Positions 17,348 through 27,150 of a stretch of DNA of 64,000 nt are shown here, piece by piece. Where the stretch lies: the NCBI RefSeq assembly GCF_014648295.1, contig NZ_BMQV01000014.1:1-64000 (forward strand), read 5' to 3'. The notes beneath the pieces are model-generated. The model did no database searches. It was not told the origin of the DNA and worked only from the letters and a program-made list of their open reading frames with translations. Numbering within the stretch: position 1 is the stretch's first letter; every line of letters begins with the position of its first letter. Source of the stretch: Shewanella saliphila. GTDB lineage: Bacteria > Pseudomonadota > Gammaproteobacteria > Enterobacterales > Shewanellaceae. Made by a program: the position numbers and the translations under genes.

Positions 17348-18042
17348 TAGGTTGACTCCTCATCGTCTGAATCATCTGAATCATCTGAATCATCTGAATC
17401 ATCTTTTGTATTATCGTCAGATTCTTCAGCAGGCGCACCTTTGGGCAATAAAAAGCGTCGCTGAATTTTACCTAAACCTTCAATCTCAATTTCCATGGCA
17501 ATGCCTTTAGGCATGACGGTGCCATCAACTTTGGTTTGCCAGCTGTCATCAATATAAAACGAATACTCAACCGATAACACATGGTCAATCACTAAACTTT
17601 TTAATGGTTCCGCACCAACAACAGGTTCAGGGTATGGGTAATACCAACGCTCTAAGCGCCCCGCTTGTACCACATAGGCAACCGACTGCACACTGCCTCT
17701 TGGTAATATGCCGTCAGGGTTTAACCAGCCAAGTCGGTAAAACATTAACGCTTGGGTATCAGAGTCGAGAATATTATCGCCCGCTTGAAAAAACTGGCTG
17801 CCACGGTCGCCTTCAAATGATCTTGCTGTGCGCGCCACCATTTGGCCTAAATCTCTTTCTAATGCACCAAAGCCTTGTTGTAATGCTTTAAGCCGAACAG
17901 AAAACTCTTTGGTGACTTCATCGTTTTTCATTACTGTCGACAATACCGAGTTAGCCGCGAGGCCCAACATGGCAAAAATCGCGATCGCGATGAGCATTTC
18001 AAGTAAGGTAAACCCTTTGTAATTAGTCGTTGCTGTGCACAT
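17347..18042 (-). CDS. gspJ: Type II secretion minor pseudopilin GspJ
   Basis: 231 aa with prepilin leader and cleavage site KGFTLLEMLIAIAIF (Gly at -1, Phe at +1, Glu at +5). Forms the pseudopilus tip complex with GspI and GspK. The C-terminus after residue about 208 is an acidic Ser/Asp tail encoded by four tandem copies of a 9-bp unit (17366-17401), not expected in the family core. It overlaps gspI by 20 nt and gspK by 1 nt. Confidence 0.93.
   Translation of the reverse strand: MCTATTNYKGFTLLEMLIAIAIFAMLGLAANSVLSTVMKNDEVTKEFSVRLKALQQGFGALERDLGQMVARTARSFEGDRGSQFFQAGDNILDSDTQALMFYRLGWLNPDGILPRGSVQSVAYVVQAGRLERWYYPYPEPVVGAEPLKSLVIDHVLSVEYSFYIDDSWQTKVDGTVMPKGIAMEIEIEGLGKIQRRFLLPKGAPAEESDDNTKDDSDDSDDSDDSDDEEST
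17366..17401. repeat. 9-bp tandem repeat inside gspJ
   Basis: Four perfect head-to-tail copies of TCTGAATCA (plus strand), encoding repeated Asp-Ser-Asp in the GspJ C-terminal tail. The unit is a multiple of three, so copy-number change would lengthen or shorten the tail without a frameshift. Confidence 0.9.
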
Positions 18043-18427
18043 AACTGCTTACCTGAGCCACAATACGTTGATAGCGGTTATCGTCACTGACACTCACTTT
18101 GATCATTCTAAATTTTTCATCGGTAGTTTTAACTACTTCTTGACGCCAAAACCATTCACGCCCAGCAAGTTCGACCTCGCCTTCTTTTTTGCCAATGTCG
18201 GGAAATGCATCAGTTAATCGCACTTCAACCATTTGGTTACTGGCAACCCATTGCGCCAAAGTGCGCTCTTCTAAAATGGGCATATTGGCCATTTGTTCAC
18301 TTAAACTTTTGGTCACTGAAACAGCCGCAATTGAAAACACGGCTAAGGCAACAATCACCTCAAGTAAGGTCATGCCCCGACTTTTTGTTATTGCTCCCTT
18401 CAGGCGACGTGAAATAGACTTACTCAT
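18023..18427 (-). CDS. gspI: Type II secretion minor pseudopilin GspI
   Basis: 134 aa from the ATG at 18427, which has AGGG about 8 nt upstream. A GTG at 18433 is an alternative. The prepilin motif is RGMTLLEVIVALAVF (Gly-Met cleavage, Glu at +5). GspI nucleates the tip of the pseudopilus. It overlaps the ends of both gspH and gspJ. Confidence 0.92.
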   Translation of the reverse strand: MSKSISRRLKGAITKSRGMTLLEVIVALAVFSIAAVSVTKSLSEQMANMPILEERTLAQWVASNQMVEVRLTDAFPDIGKKEGEVELAGREWFWRQEVVKTTDEKFRMIKVSVSDDNRYQRIVAQVSSYVHSND

Positions 18428-18992
18428 CGACACGCCCTAATGTTAGCCGTCCTAATGCGTCGCCAACGACCAATACATTGATCCGCTTAAGCTCGTCAGT
18501 AACGGTGGTAAAATTAAGTTCAAACGGCGTCATTTCGCCACTAGGAAAAAGCAAAATTTGCGGCTCTGGATGCTTTTTTTTATCTTCTTCACTCTCTTCG
18601 TCAATAAATGGCTCGTCAAACCAAGATTCGTCTTGCTCATCTTCTTGCGTTAATGGCATGCCATCTATTACTACATCAAGTACGATCCCGGGATCCATTT
18701 CTCGAGTCGCAAGCAAACGGTCTTGCTCGACAGCCATCCATTTACCTTCTCGGTAAAACACAAATTGATATTGGTCTTCGTCAATCACAATGCCGATAAA
18801 CTGACCACTGAGCACACTTTCATCCAGCACCATTTCGGTCGCCGATATAAATCGTTGCGCCTGCTTGTTAAGTGCTTGCTCTGGCCCTGCTGCGCTCATA
18901 GAAATGGTGACAGCCGATGCCACCAATCCCATTAACAATGCGACCAGTAATACCTCAAGTAAGGTAAATCCAGCATGACGACGAAAATGCAT
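18420..18992 (-). CDS. gspH: Type II secretion minor pseudopilin GspH
   Basis: 190 aa from the ATG at 18992, one base after the gspG stop. A frame open from 19064 would overlap gspG by 71 nt and give a leader too long for a prepilin. The cleavage motif is RHAGFTLLEVLLVALLMGLV (Gly-Phe, Glu at +5). An acidic insertion near the middle (EDEQDESWFDEPFIDEESEE) is Glu/Asp-rich. Minor pseudopilin joining the tip complex to the GspG shaft. Confidence 0.92.
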   Translation of the reverse strand: MHFRRHAGFTLLEVLLVALLMGLVASAVTISMSAAGPEQALNKQAQRFISATEMVLDESVLSGQFIGIVIDEDQYQFVFYREGKWMAVEQDRLLATREMDPGIVLDVVIDGMPLTQEDEQDESWFDEPFIDEESEEDKKKHPEPQILLFPSGEMTPFELNFTTVTDELKRINVLVVGDALGRLTLGRVDE

Positions 18993-18993
18993 A

Positions 18994-19428
18994 TTATTGG
19001 AAGTCTTGTAAGTTCCAGCTGCCAATATCGTCTTCAGAGCCTGCTTGTCCGTCTGGACCGGCACTGAAAATGTCTATTTTGCCGTGTTCGCCAGGGCTTA
19101 ATAGGTAATAATCATTGCGCCATGGGTCTTGCGGTAAACGTTTAACATAGCCGCCATCACGGAAATTACGCGGCTCTGGCGATGAGTTCGGTTTATTGAC
19201 TAATGCGTCAAGCCCTTGCTCTGTGGTTGGGTAAATACTGTTATCTAGCTTATACATGTCTAGGGCATTTTCGAGCGCAACAATATCTGAAACCGCCTTT
19301 TGTTGGTCGGCTTTGTCTTTGTTGCCCATCAAGTTAGGCACAACCATTGACGCTAAAATACCAAGAATAACAATCACCACCATCACTTCAAGTAAGGTGA
19401 AACCGCGTTGTTTGTTGTGTTGTTGCAT
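18994..19428 (-). CDS. gspG: Type II secretion major pseudopilin GspG
   Basis: 144 aa major pseudopilin with leader MQQHNKQRG and mature start FTLLEVMVVIVILGILAS. The conserved GspG features LMGNKDKADQQKAVSDI, YPTTEQGLDALV, DPWRNDYYLLSPG and the calcium-binding GPDGQAGSEDDIGSWN loop are all visible. It polymerises into the periplasmic pseudopilus that pushes substrates through GspD. GspF lies upstream with a 58-bp gap. Confidence 0.96.
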   Translation of the reverse strand: MQQHNKQRGFTLLEVMVVIVILGILASMVVPNLMGNKDKADQQKAVSDIVALENALDMYKLDNSIYPTTEQGLDALVNKPNSSPEPRNFRDGGYVKRLPQDPWRNDYYLLSPGEHGKIDIFSAGPDGQAGSEDDIGSWNLQDFQ

Positions 19429-19486
19429 TAAAGACTTCCTTCTAAAAATGATTCAAATCTTAAATTTATTGGTTTTGCTGGGTTGC

Positions 19487-20719
19487 TTAACCACTGATTA
19501 AATTATTTAACTCTAAAATTGGCTGTAAGATTGCCATGACAATAAATAATACAACCGAAGCCATACTGACCACCAGCATAGGTTCAAACACCCCAAGTGC
19601 AATATTAACGTTAGACTCAAACTCGCGATCTTGGTTATCTGCAGCGCGTTCTAGCATGCTTTCTAACTGACCACTTTTTTCACCTGAGGCTATCATGTAC
19701 AACATCATTGCAGGGAATAGCTTAGTATTAGTCAACGCCGCACCCAAACTGGTTCCCTCACGCACCCGCGCAGTAGCATCATCAACTGCGGCACGCACTT
19801 TGACGTTTTGTAATACTTCACTGGCAATACGCATACCATCAAGTAGAGGCACTGAACTTGCCGACAAAATACTTAAGGTACGGGCAAAACGGGCAGTATT
19901 AAGACCTTTACTCACTTTGCCGATAACGGGCATATTGAGTAACGTTGTGTCGTATTTCATTCGCATAATTGGATTACTCAGCATGCGCTGAAACAAAATC
20001 AAGCCGCCAAAGATAATCAATACAACCAATACGCCCCAGTGCTGAACAAAGTCAGATGCTAAGATTAAAAACTGGGTGGTACCGGGAAGTTCTTGGCCCA
20101 TATGCTCAAACTGGCCCACAACTTTAGGCACTACAGCGGCCAGCAATACGGCGATAACACCGATAGCAACGACGGTAAGCACGATGGGGTAAATCATGGC
20201 TTGGGTAAGTTTAGATTTAAGCTGTTGGCGACGTTCGGTATAGTCTGCAAGACGATTGAGCACCACCTCTAAATGACCCGATTTTTCACCTGATGCGACC
20301 ATGGCACGGTATAAATCATCAAACACATGAGGAAATTCAGCCATTGAGTCGGCTAGGCTATAACCCTCTACAACCCTTGAGCGTACAGCCATAATCATGT
20401 TGCCCAAACGGGCTTTTTCTGACTGTTGGCCAACCGCTTTTAATGCTTCTTCAATTGGTAACCCTGCCGCAACCAACGTGGCAATTTGACGGGTAATTAA
20501 CGCCAGTTCTGCAACCGAAATCCGTTTTTTAAACACATTGCTAAGGCTAAAACCTCCGCGTTGTGTACGGGCTTCTTTTTCACTAACTGGATGCAATTCA
20601 AGCGGCATTAAGCGTTGCTCACGCAGCTGACTACGAGCATGACGTGCAGTGTCTGCTTCTACCACACCTTTTACTTGCTTGCCTTTATTATCAAGGGCTT
20701 TGTATTCAAACGCTGCCAT
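19487..20719 (-). CDS. gspF: Type II secretion inner-membrane protein GspF
   Basis: 410 aa polytopic platform protein with the two repeated T2SF domains (about 70-195 and 275-400). Family landmarks include LALITRQIATLVAAGLPIEEAL and LIASGEKSGQLESMLERAA. Three membrane segments (about 172-190, 222-242, 380-400). Starts 3 bp after gspE, so translationally linked. Confidence 0.95.
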   Translation of the reverse strand: MAAFEYKALDNKGKQVKGVVEADTARHARSQLREQRLMPLELHPVSEKEARTQRGGFSLSNVFKKRISVAELALITRQIATLVAAGLPIEEALKAVGQQSEKARLGNMIMAVRSRVVEGYSLADSMAEFPHVFDDLYRAMVASGEKSGHLEVVLNRLADYTERRQQLKSKLTQAMIYPIVLTVVAIGVIAVLLAAVVPKVVGQFEHMGQELPGTTQFLILASDFVQHWGVLVVLIIFGGLILFQRMLSNPIMRMKYDTTLLNMPVIGKVSKGLNTARFARTLSILSASSVPLLDGMRIASEVLQNVKVRAAVDDATARVREGTSLGAALTNTKLFPAMMLYMIASGEKSGQLESMLERAADNQDREFESNVNIALGVFEPMLVVSMASVVLFIVMAILQPILELNNLISG

Positions 20720-20722
20720 TGA

Positions 20723-22282
20723 TTATTCCTCGCGCGTCACGCGTAGTACTTCTTCAAGGGTAGTGACGCCCGCCAATACTTTGCTCATGCCGTCATGTCG
20801 AATGCTCGGCACGGTTTTACGTACGTATTTTTCGATGGCTAGTTCGCCACGCCCACCATGAATAAGCTCGCGCACATTGTCATCAACAATCAATAATTCA
20901 TGGATACCCGTTCGGCCACGATAGCCATTATGGCCACAGGCTTTACATCCTTTTGCACGGTAAATAACGCGCGTGTCGTTAGCGGTAATACCGAGTAACT
21001 CACGTTCGCGCTCGTCTGGCTCACGAGCCTCTTTACAATGAGGGCAAAGAGTACGAATAAGACGTTGGGCTAACACCCCAAGTAAGCTCGATGACACCAA
21101 GAAAGGTTCAACACCCATGTCTTGTAAACGGGTAATCGCACCCGATGCCGTGTTGGTATGCAAGGTTGAAATAACCAAGTGACCCGTTAATGAGGCTTGC
21201 ACTGCAATTTGCGCAGTTTCAAGGTCACGAATTTCACCAATCATCACCACATCAGGGTCTTGACGTAAAATAGCCCGTAAACCGCGGGCAAAAGTCATGT
21301 CGACTTTGGTGTTTACCTGGGTTTGACCAATACCTTCTAACTCGTACTCGATTGGATCTTCTACAGTTAAGATATTGGTATCTTTAGAGTTAATTTCGGT
21401 TAAGCCAGCATACAAGGTGGTACTTTTACCGGAGCCTGTTGGGCCGGTCACCAAAATAATGCCGTGAGGTTTGCGAATTAACTCGTCAAACTGCTCGCGA
21501 ATATTGTGGGTCATACCGAGTTGTTGTAAGTCTAAGTTGCCAGTGTTTTTATCTAATAAGCGCATCACTACGCGCTCACCATGACTCGATGGCATCGTCG
21601 ACACACGCACATCAACGGCACGGCCGGCAATACGTAACGAAATACGCCCATCTTGTGGCAAGCGTTTTTCAGCAATATCTAAGCGCGCCATAACCTTAAT
21701 ACGTGACACCAATAATGATGACAACTTACGGTTTGGTTTAAGCACTTCTTTTAACACGCCGTCAATCCGAAAACGTACAACAAGTTGTTTTTCGTAGGTT
21801 TCAACGTGAATATCAGACGCTTCTTCTTTAATAGCTTCTGACAACAACGCATTGATCAATTTAATGATCGGTGCATCGTCATCACCTTCAAGCAAGTCTT
21901 CGGTTTGCGGTAGCTCTTCAGCTAGGGTAAACAAGTCCATTTCATTGCCAATGTCTTCCATTAGCTGTTGCGCTTCTGAAGAGTTAGCTTGATAGGCTTG
22001 GGTTAATTTAGCTTCAAATTTAGCAACATCTAACTTAATCACCGCTAACTCAACGCCCGCATAGCGACGCACTTCAAGCATCGCGTTGAGCGGGGTCTTG
22101 TCAGTATAAAACAGACACAGTTGTTCATTTTCTTTGGCTAAAACCAATTGAAAACGGTGTGAAAACGCAAACGGCAGACGCTCTTTGCTGTTCGAGTGAA
22201 AAACCTCATCGCCTTCGACCACTTCCATGGCGACATCACTAGATACTTGGGCTAATGGCTCTGTCACTACGCTATCACTCAT
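20723..22282 (-). CDS. gspE: Type II secretion ATPase GspE
   Basis: 519 aa cytoplasmic AAA+-type secretion ATPase that powers pseudopilus assembly. Walker [13 protein letters not shown], Asp box and Walker B region ([12 protein letters not shown]), His box ([11 protein letters not shown]), and a tetracysteine zinc motif (CPHC...CKAC). I start at the ATG at 22282, overlapping the gspD stop in ATGAGTGA. The frame open to 22318 adds a basic stretch not seen in the family. The N-terminal domain (to about 130) docks on GspL. Confidence 0.95.
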   Translation of the reverse strand: MSDSVVTEPLAQVSSDVAMEVVEGDEVFHSNSKERLPFAFSHRFQLVLAKENEQLCLFYTDKTPLNAMLEVRRYAGVELAVIKLDVAKFEAKLTQAYQANSSEAQQLMEDIGNEMDLFTLAEELPQTEDLLEGDDDAPIIKLINALLSEAIKEEASDIHVETYEKQLVVRFRIDGVLKEVLKPNRKLSSLLVSRIKVMARLDIAEKRLPQDGRISLRIAGRAVDVRVSTMPSSHGERVVMRLLDKNTGNLDLQQLGMTHNIREQFDELIRKPHGIILVTGPTGSGKSTTLYAGLTEINSKDTNILTVEDPIEYELEGIGQTQVNTKVDMTFARGLRAILRQDPDVVMIGEIRDLETAQIAVQASLTGHLVISTLHTNTASGAITRLQDMGVEPFLVSSSLLGVLAQRLIRTLCPHCKEAREPDERERELLGITANDTRVIYRAKGCKACGHNGYRGRTGIHELLIVDDNVRELIHGGRGELAIEKYVRKTVPSIRHDGMSKVLAGVTTLEEVLRVTREE

Positions 22283-24407
22283 TCTCTTCAGCCTTTTCCT
22301 TTTGCAGACTTTCATCAATAATGCGTAACGCGGGATCAGAATCTCGCAGTTCAGTACCTAACCCTTGACGATTGTTATAACGTTCTAGCATTTCATTGAC
22401 TTCATCAGGCAAGTAAGCTTCTTGATCCCACTCTTCAAGCACTGGAATTTCAGTGTTAGGCATTAAGTTAACACCACGCTCGTGTTGTTCAAGTTGTAAC
22501 GCTCTAAAGTAGTTATATTTGCGACCGGCAATACCTTCCATTGTGACCCCGTCACGGATGATGGTCGGTTTAATGAAAATCATTAGGTTTCTTTTAGTCG
22601 TAGAGCTAGAAGACGATTTAAATAACCAACCTAAATATGGAATATCACCCAAAATAGGCACTTTTTGTACACTCTCTTGCACTTCTTCGCTAATCAAACC
22701 ACCTAAGACCACAACCTGACCAGAGTCGGCCATCACGGTCGTAGTTAAACGACGTGTCGAGAAACTGATATCGACACCCGTATTACCATTCACACCTGAA
22801 ACTTCTTGTTCGATAGTCATCTTAACCGATGAGCCTTCGTTAATTTGTGGAACTACTTTTAACTTAACACCGACTTCTTTACGTTCAACGGTTTGGAATG
22901 GGTTGTCATTACTTGAGCTCGACGTTGAGCCCGTAAGAATAGGCACTTCATCACCGACAATAAATGAGGCTTCTTGATTATCTAATGTGGTAATTGACGG
23001 CGTAGCTAAAATATTAGATTTGGTGTCGCTTGAAACTGCTTGAATCAATGCAGCAAAATCACCCGTCGTCACGCCCCATGCCATACCACTTACACTGCTT
23101 AACGCCTCAGAAAGTAAGGTGTAGTCACCATCAGATGTTGGGTTTGTCGTTGTGGTAGAGCCACCATCAGAGCTAGTGACGGTAACGGTGGTGCCTTCTT
23201 CTTCTTGAGCGGCTATCACCCCCGCGCCAACGTCTGTAATGGTGGTACCAATGTTACTGAATTGCGTTAAGCCACCACTCGCACTACCCATTTGCACACC
23301 AAAACCAATGTCATCACCTTCAGAAATCTCAACAATAATCGCCTCAATCAATACTTGTGCGCGGCGAATATCTAACTGATTAATGACACTTTCAATGGTG
23401 CGTAACTGATCGGGCTCGGCGCTGATCACTAACGAGTTGGTGTCTGGGTGAGCCATAATATTAATGTCACTACGACGCTGGCTACTCGCCCCCTGAGTTG
23501 ATGAGCTACCGTCTTTACCTTCTTTTAGATTTTGTGCAAAACCGGTAAGAACTTCAACCAAGTCTTCTGCTTTGGCATAATGCAAGTAACGTACTTTTGT
23601 ATTACCCGTATTCGCTTGCTCGGCATCAAGGCGCTGAATAAGCTCAACAACTCTTTCACGGCTTTTTTCATCACCGCTCACAATAACCGCATTCATACGT
23701 TCATCGGCAACCACTTTTGGAGTTTGACCCGGTAATTGCGCTTGGTTTGCACTTGAGCGATAGAGTGCTTCAACAATACGAACAATCTCACCCGAGGAGG
23801 CAAAGTTTAGCGATACCACTTCTACAGCGGTATCACCTTGCTTGTCTACGCGGCGTACAATTTCAACCAGCTTGTTTACTACAGCTGCACGGCCAGAAAT
23901 CATTAACACGTTAGCTTGGTCATAGTTGACCACGTTACCGCCACCCGCATTGTCGTTTAACTGGCGTAATAACGGAGCAAGCTGCTTCGCTTCTGAGTTA
24001 TACAATGGCACCACGCGGGTGACCATTTCATCACCTAAACCTGGCATTTTGTCATCGGCCACACGAATAGCTGATGTTTTCGCGTCTTTGTCTTTAATGA
24101 CTTTAATGACGTGGTTTTCCATCTCCACGACAGCATAACCATACACTTGTAAGACGTTTAAAAAGAATTGGTAATATTGATCATCATTTAACAAGTCATA
24201 ACTGCGTACGTTAATTTTGCCGCGTACAGTAGGGTCAACGATGATGGTTTTATTGAGGTTTTTACCGACAATATTAATAAACTCTTGAATGTCCGTGCCT
24301 TTGAAATTAGCCGCATATTGCTCCGACCAAGCCATTGGCGCCGCCATCATCGCAGCGCCGACTAACATTCCAGCAATAATCTTATGTCGGATCCCTTTGT
24401 TATTCAT
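22275..24407 (-). CDS. gspD: Type II secretion outer-membrane secretin GspD
   Basis: 710 aa. A signal peptide (about 1-26) leads into N0 to N3 periplasmic domains and the C-terminal secretin barrel ([16 protein letters not shown], then [14 protein letters not shown]). It forms the outer-membrane channel. ATG at 24407 has AGAGGA at suitable distance; the TTG at 24416 is too close to that site. A Thr/Ser/Gly-rich stretch near residue 415-430 lies in the N3/secretin link and is probably the cap-gate variation. Follows gspC. Confidence 0.96.
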   Translation of the reverse strand: MNNKGIRHKIIAGMLVGAAMMAAPMAWSEQYAANFKGTDIQEFINIVGKNLNKTIIVDPTVRGKINVRSYDLLNDDQYYQFFLNVLQVYGYAVVEMENHVIKVIKDKDAKTSAIRVADDKMPGLGDEMVTRVVPLYNSEAKQLAPLLRQLNDNAGGGNVVNYDQANVLMISGRAAVVNKLVEIVRRVDKQGDTAVEVVSLNFASSGEIVRIVEALYRSSANQAQLPGQTPKVVADERMNAVIVSGDEKSRERVVELIQRLDAEQANTGNTKVRYLHYAKAEDLVEVLTGFAQNLKEGKDGSSSTQGASSQRRSDINIMAHPDTNSLVISAEPDQLRTIESVINQLDIRRAQVLIEAIIVEISEGDDIGFGVQMGSASGGLTQFSNIGTTITDVGAGVIAAQEEEGTTVTVTSSDGGSTTTTNPTSDGDYTLLSEALSSVSGMAWGVTTGDFAALIQAVSSDTKSNILATPSITTLDNQEASFIVGDEVPILTGSTSSSSNDNPFQTVERKEVGVKLKVVPQINEGSSVKMTIEQEVSGVNGNTGVDISFSTRRLTTTVMADSGQVVVLGGLISEEVQESVQKVPILGDIPYLGWLFKSSSSSTTKRNLMIFIKPTIIRDGVTMEGIAGRKYNYFRALQLEQHERGVNLMPNTEIPVLEEWDQEAYLPDEVNEMLERYNNRQGLGTELRDSDPALRIIDESLQKEKAEENE

Positions 24408-24431
24408 TTTACTCAATCCTCTAACGCCAAA

Positions 24432-25346
24432 TTATTCTGGCAAACTAAACATGATTTCGACCAACTGCCCTTCACGCTCTACCATGACAGCCATTTCGGT
24501 GAGCTCAGGCAATTGCGCCATCACTTCTAAAGCCTGACCCATATCGGTCAAGTCATACCCATTGATTGATTTTGCTAAATCGCTTGGTTGAAAGCCCGCT
24601 TGCTTAAACAGCGCAGCATCCTTACCTGGGTTTAAACGATAACCAGATAGCTCCTCGCCATTGCGAACAGGTGAAATAGCTAAATAATCAGTAATTTTAC
24701 TTGGATCAGCCAATAACTCATCGCGAGAATTAGACAGCTCTTCAGAGAAACGTTCATTTTCACGACGATCTACTCGAGTCACCCTTTTATCGACCTTGGC
24801 TTGTTGTAACTGCTCATTGGCTTGGCTTTCTGCACTGTATTTGAGTCCATCAAGCATCAAGGTTTCATAGCGGCCACCATTGGTGATAATAATCCTGTCG
24901 GCATACACTTCTTTTAACGATGCTGACGTACCTTTGATTTTGTCGCCTAAGCTATAGGTTTCTTGCTGACCACTAGACTCAATCACCGCCAAGCCTTGCT
25001 CTTCTGTTGTAGAAGCAACAACACCAGTCAATTGAATTGAAAGGTTGGTTTTGGGTGCATCGGTAATCTGCTCAACGACTTCAGCCTTAGGCTTGTTGGC
25101 ATTGCCATCAACACGACCAAAAAGCAATAGATTACGCACACCAGAAAGCTCGATACGCTTTGCAGTGCTAGCAGAAATAGGGGAAGGTTGCCAAATCGCG
25201 GATGGCGAAGACACAGGCATTAACTTCCATGTAATTTGTGCGGCAAGTAGCAACACAATGACCAATCCCAGCCAAAATACCACGCCACTTATCGGTTTAT
25301 GCGGCACAGATGCAGCTTTGTTGATCAGTTTATCTAATAAATCCAT
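24432..25346 (-). CDS. gspC: Type II secretion protein GspC
   Basis: 304 aa, first gene of the gsp operon. A single membrane segment (about 22-42, VVFWLGLVIVLLLAAQITWK) is followed by the periplasmic HR domain (LFGRVDG to ITNGGRYETLML) and a C-terminal PDZ-like domain (YLAISPVRNGEELSGYRLNPG...). It links inner-membrane components to the GspD secretin and helps recognise substrates. The 253-bp gap to divergent hslR must hold the operon promoter, which I could not pin down. Confidence 0.94.
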   Translation of the reverse strand: MDLLDKLINKAASVPHKPISGVVFWLGLVIVLLLAAQITWKLMPVSSPSAIWQPSPISASTAKRIELSGVRNLLLFGRVDGNANKPKAEVVEQITDAPKTNLSIQLTGVVASTTEEQGLAVIESSGQQETYSLGDKIKGTSASLKEVYADRIIITNGGRYETLMLDGLKYSAESQANEQLQQAKVDKRVTRVDRRENERFSEELSNSRDELLADPSKITDYLAISPVRNGEELSGYRLNPGKDAALFKQAGFQPSDLAKSINGYDLTDMGQALEVMAQLPELTEMAVMVEREGQLVEIMFSLPE

Positions 25347-25599
25347 ATGTTTTTGGACCCTCTATACGTCTTGGTACAGGTCTCTGTTTTAATGTTTAAA
25401 ATGTTATACCTATTTGCCATGCTAACCCACAGAGAATAAAGCAACAACCCTCGAGCATATCGATTGGCGAATCTTCACCAAATATGCTAAGTTTGCGCCC
25501 ACAAATGAGGCTCAATTTAACCCCAGGATGCAATAATACTTGTATTGTATGGCAGTTAAGTTACTCAGTCTGTGAAATCATCCCTGTTTTGGAGGCCCT

Positions 25600-25998
25600 T
25601 TGAATCAAATTCAGTCCGAAAAAAGCATTATTCGGTTAGATAAGTGGCTTTGGGCGGCACGATTTTATAAAACTCGCGCCATCGCAAAAGATATGATTAA
25701 CGGCGGTAAAGTACATTACAACGGTCAAAGGACTAAATCCAGTAAGAATGCTGAAGTTGGTGCGAAAATTCGCCTGCGCCAAGGCAATGATGACAAAGAA
25801 GTTATCATTAAGGTGTTATCAGGTCATCGACAGAGCGCAAGCATCGCGCAAACCTTGTATGAAGAACCCCCCGAAAGCATTAGCAAACGTATAATCAACG
25901 CTGAAGCTCGGCGACTTAATATTTTGAATAATCCGGCACCAGATCATAAGCCGGATAAAAAACAACGACGACAGCTTATGCGCTTTAAAGATTGTTAA
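25600..25998 (+). CDS. hslR: Heat shock protein 15 (ribosome-associated)
   Basis: 132 aa with an S4 RNA-binding domain at the N-terminus (IIRLDKWLWAARFYKTRAIA, GKVHYNGQRTKSSK). Binds free 50S subunits carrying a nascent chain-tRNA and helps recycle stalled ribosomes. Starts with TTG, set by a strong GGAGG 5 nt upstream. The basic tail DKKQRRQLMRF is typical. Followed 27 bp later by hslO, as in E. coli. I looked for a heat-shock sigma-32 promoter in the upstream gap and found none convincing. Confidence 0.94.
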   Translation: MNQIQSEKSIIRLDKWLWAARFYKTRAIAKDMINGGKVHYNGQRTKSSKNAEVGAKIRLRQGNDDKEVIIKVLSGHRQSASIAQTLYEEPPESISKRIINAEARRLNILNNPAPDHKPDKKQRRQLMRFKDC

Positions 25999-26025
25999 GC
26001 GCCTAACAGAGTTAAGAGAGTAAAG

Positions 26026-26886
26026 ATGAACAACGATATTTTACACCGCTATCTTTTTGACGACGCCGATGTTCGCGGTGAAATCGTGCAACTTGAAAAC
26101 AGCTACCAAGAAGTGCTTTCAGCCCACGACTATCCAGTAGCATTACAACAGTTGCTAGGCGAGCTTATGGCTGCTACTTCACTATTAACTGCAACCATTA
26201 AGTTTACCGGCGACATCAGCGTGCAATTGCAAGGCGACGGCCCAGTATCTCTTGCCGTTATAAATGGTAATAATGAGCAAGTATTACGCGGTGTCTCGCG
26301 CTGGAAAGGTGAGATAGCCGACGATGCCAGCTTACAAGAGATGTTTGGCAAGGGCTACATGGTGATTACCCTTACACCAGATGAAGGTGAACGCTACCAG
26401 GGTATCGTATCGCTAGACCACGTTAACTTAGCAGCTTGTTTAGAAGAATATTTTAATCAATCTGAACAGTTACCAACACAAATTCAATTGTTTGCTAACG
26501 GCAAACAAGCTGCAGGTATGTTATTACAAGTGTTACCTACCAAATCAGAGCAAAATGATGACTTTGAACACTTATCAACATTAACCGCCACAATTAAAGC
26601 AGAAGAGCTATTTACACTTGAAGCGCCAGAAGTGTTGCATCGCTTATACCATCAAGAAGAAGTGCGTTTATTTGACCCTGTCGATGTAACGTTTAAGTGT
26701 ACTTGTTCACGCGATCGCAGCGCTGCCGCGATTAAAACGCTTTCTCAAGCAGAAATTGAAGCAATTTTAGCTGAAGATGACAAAATTGATATGGGTTGTG
26801 AATACTGCAACCAGGTTTATACCTTTGATGCTATCGACGTTGCTGCGCTATATGCGGGCAGTCACAGTAGCGATGCAAAGCAGTAA
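26026..26886 (+). CDS. hslO: Redox-regulated chaperone Hsp33
   Basis: 286 aa holdase chaperone activated by oxidation. The C-terminal zinc switch has the four cysteines in the order CTCS and CEYC, as required for disulfide activation. N-terminal [16 protein letters not shown] and [10 protein letters not shown] fit the family. In the hslR-hslO pair, with pckA downstream as in E. coli after yhgE, which is missing here. Confidence 0.95.
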   Translation: MNNDILHRYLFDDADVRGEIVQLENSYQEVLSAHDYPVALQQLLGELMAATSLLTATIKFTGDISVQLQGDGPVSLAVINGNNEQVLRGVSRWKGEIADDASLQEMFGKGYMVITLTPDEGERYQGIVSLDHVNLAACLEEYFNQSEQLPTQIQLFANGKQAAGMLLQVLPTKSEQNDDFEHLSTLTATIKAEELFTLEAPEVLHRLYHQEEVRLFDPVDVTFKCTCSRDRSAAAIKTLSQAEIEAILAEDDKIDMGCEYCNQVYTFDAIDVAALYAGSHSSDAKQ

Positions 26887-26921
26887 ACCCAAAAAGATCT
26901 AAAAAACGTAATTAATTACAT

Positions 26922-26945
26922 AAAAAAGCGCGAAAGCGCTTTTTT
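26922..26945 (+). terminator. Intrinsic terminator of hslR-hslO
   Basis: Stem AAAAAAGCGC / GCGCTTTTTT with a GAAA tetraloop and a T run, 35 bp after hslO. Confidence 0.93.
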
Positions 26946-27013
26946 TGTGCCTAAACATAGTCAACAAAAGTACTAAACATCAAAAACTTTCACAAAAATT
27001 ACCAAACTGTACG

Positions 27014-27041
27014 TTACCAATGCCTAAACATCAGTTACAAT
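27014..27041 (+). promoter_or_regulatory. Putative pckA promoter
   Basis: TTACCA (27014-27019), 16 bp, TACAAT (27036-27041), about 110 bp upstream of pckA. Matches are moderate and no activator site could be assigned. Confidence 0.4.
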
Positions 27042-27150
27042 CGCCCTCGTTAGCTCACAGCCATCGTGCAATAACAATAATCGAGCTAATCACAACATAA
27101 TAATATCGACTAAAGCGAATACCGACCTAAAAGACATGGAGATCAACACT

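Noticed and set aside
17366-17401. Possible CRISPR-like array
   Set aside because: The units are 9 bp, contiguous and coding, with no spacers.
17232-17510. 92-aa open frame with Leu-Asn-His repeats
   Set aside because: Antisense shadow of the 9-bp tandem repeat in gspJ; no independent support.
25347-25599. Sigma-32 promoter of hslR
   Set aside because: No pair of elements with the right spacing was convincing; left unassigned.
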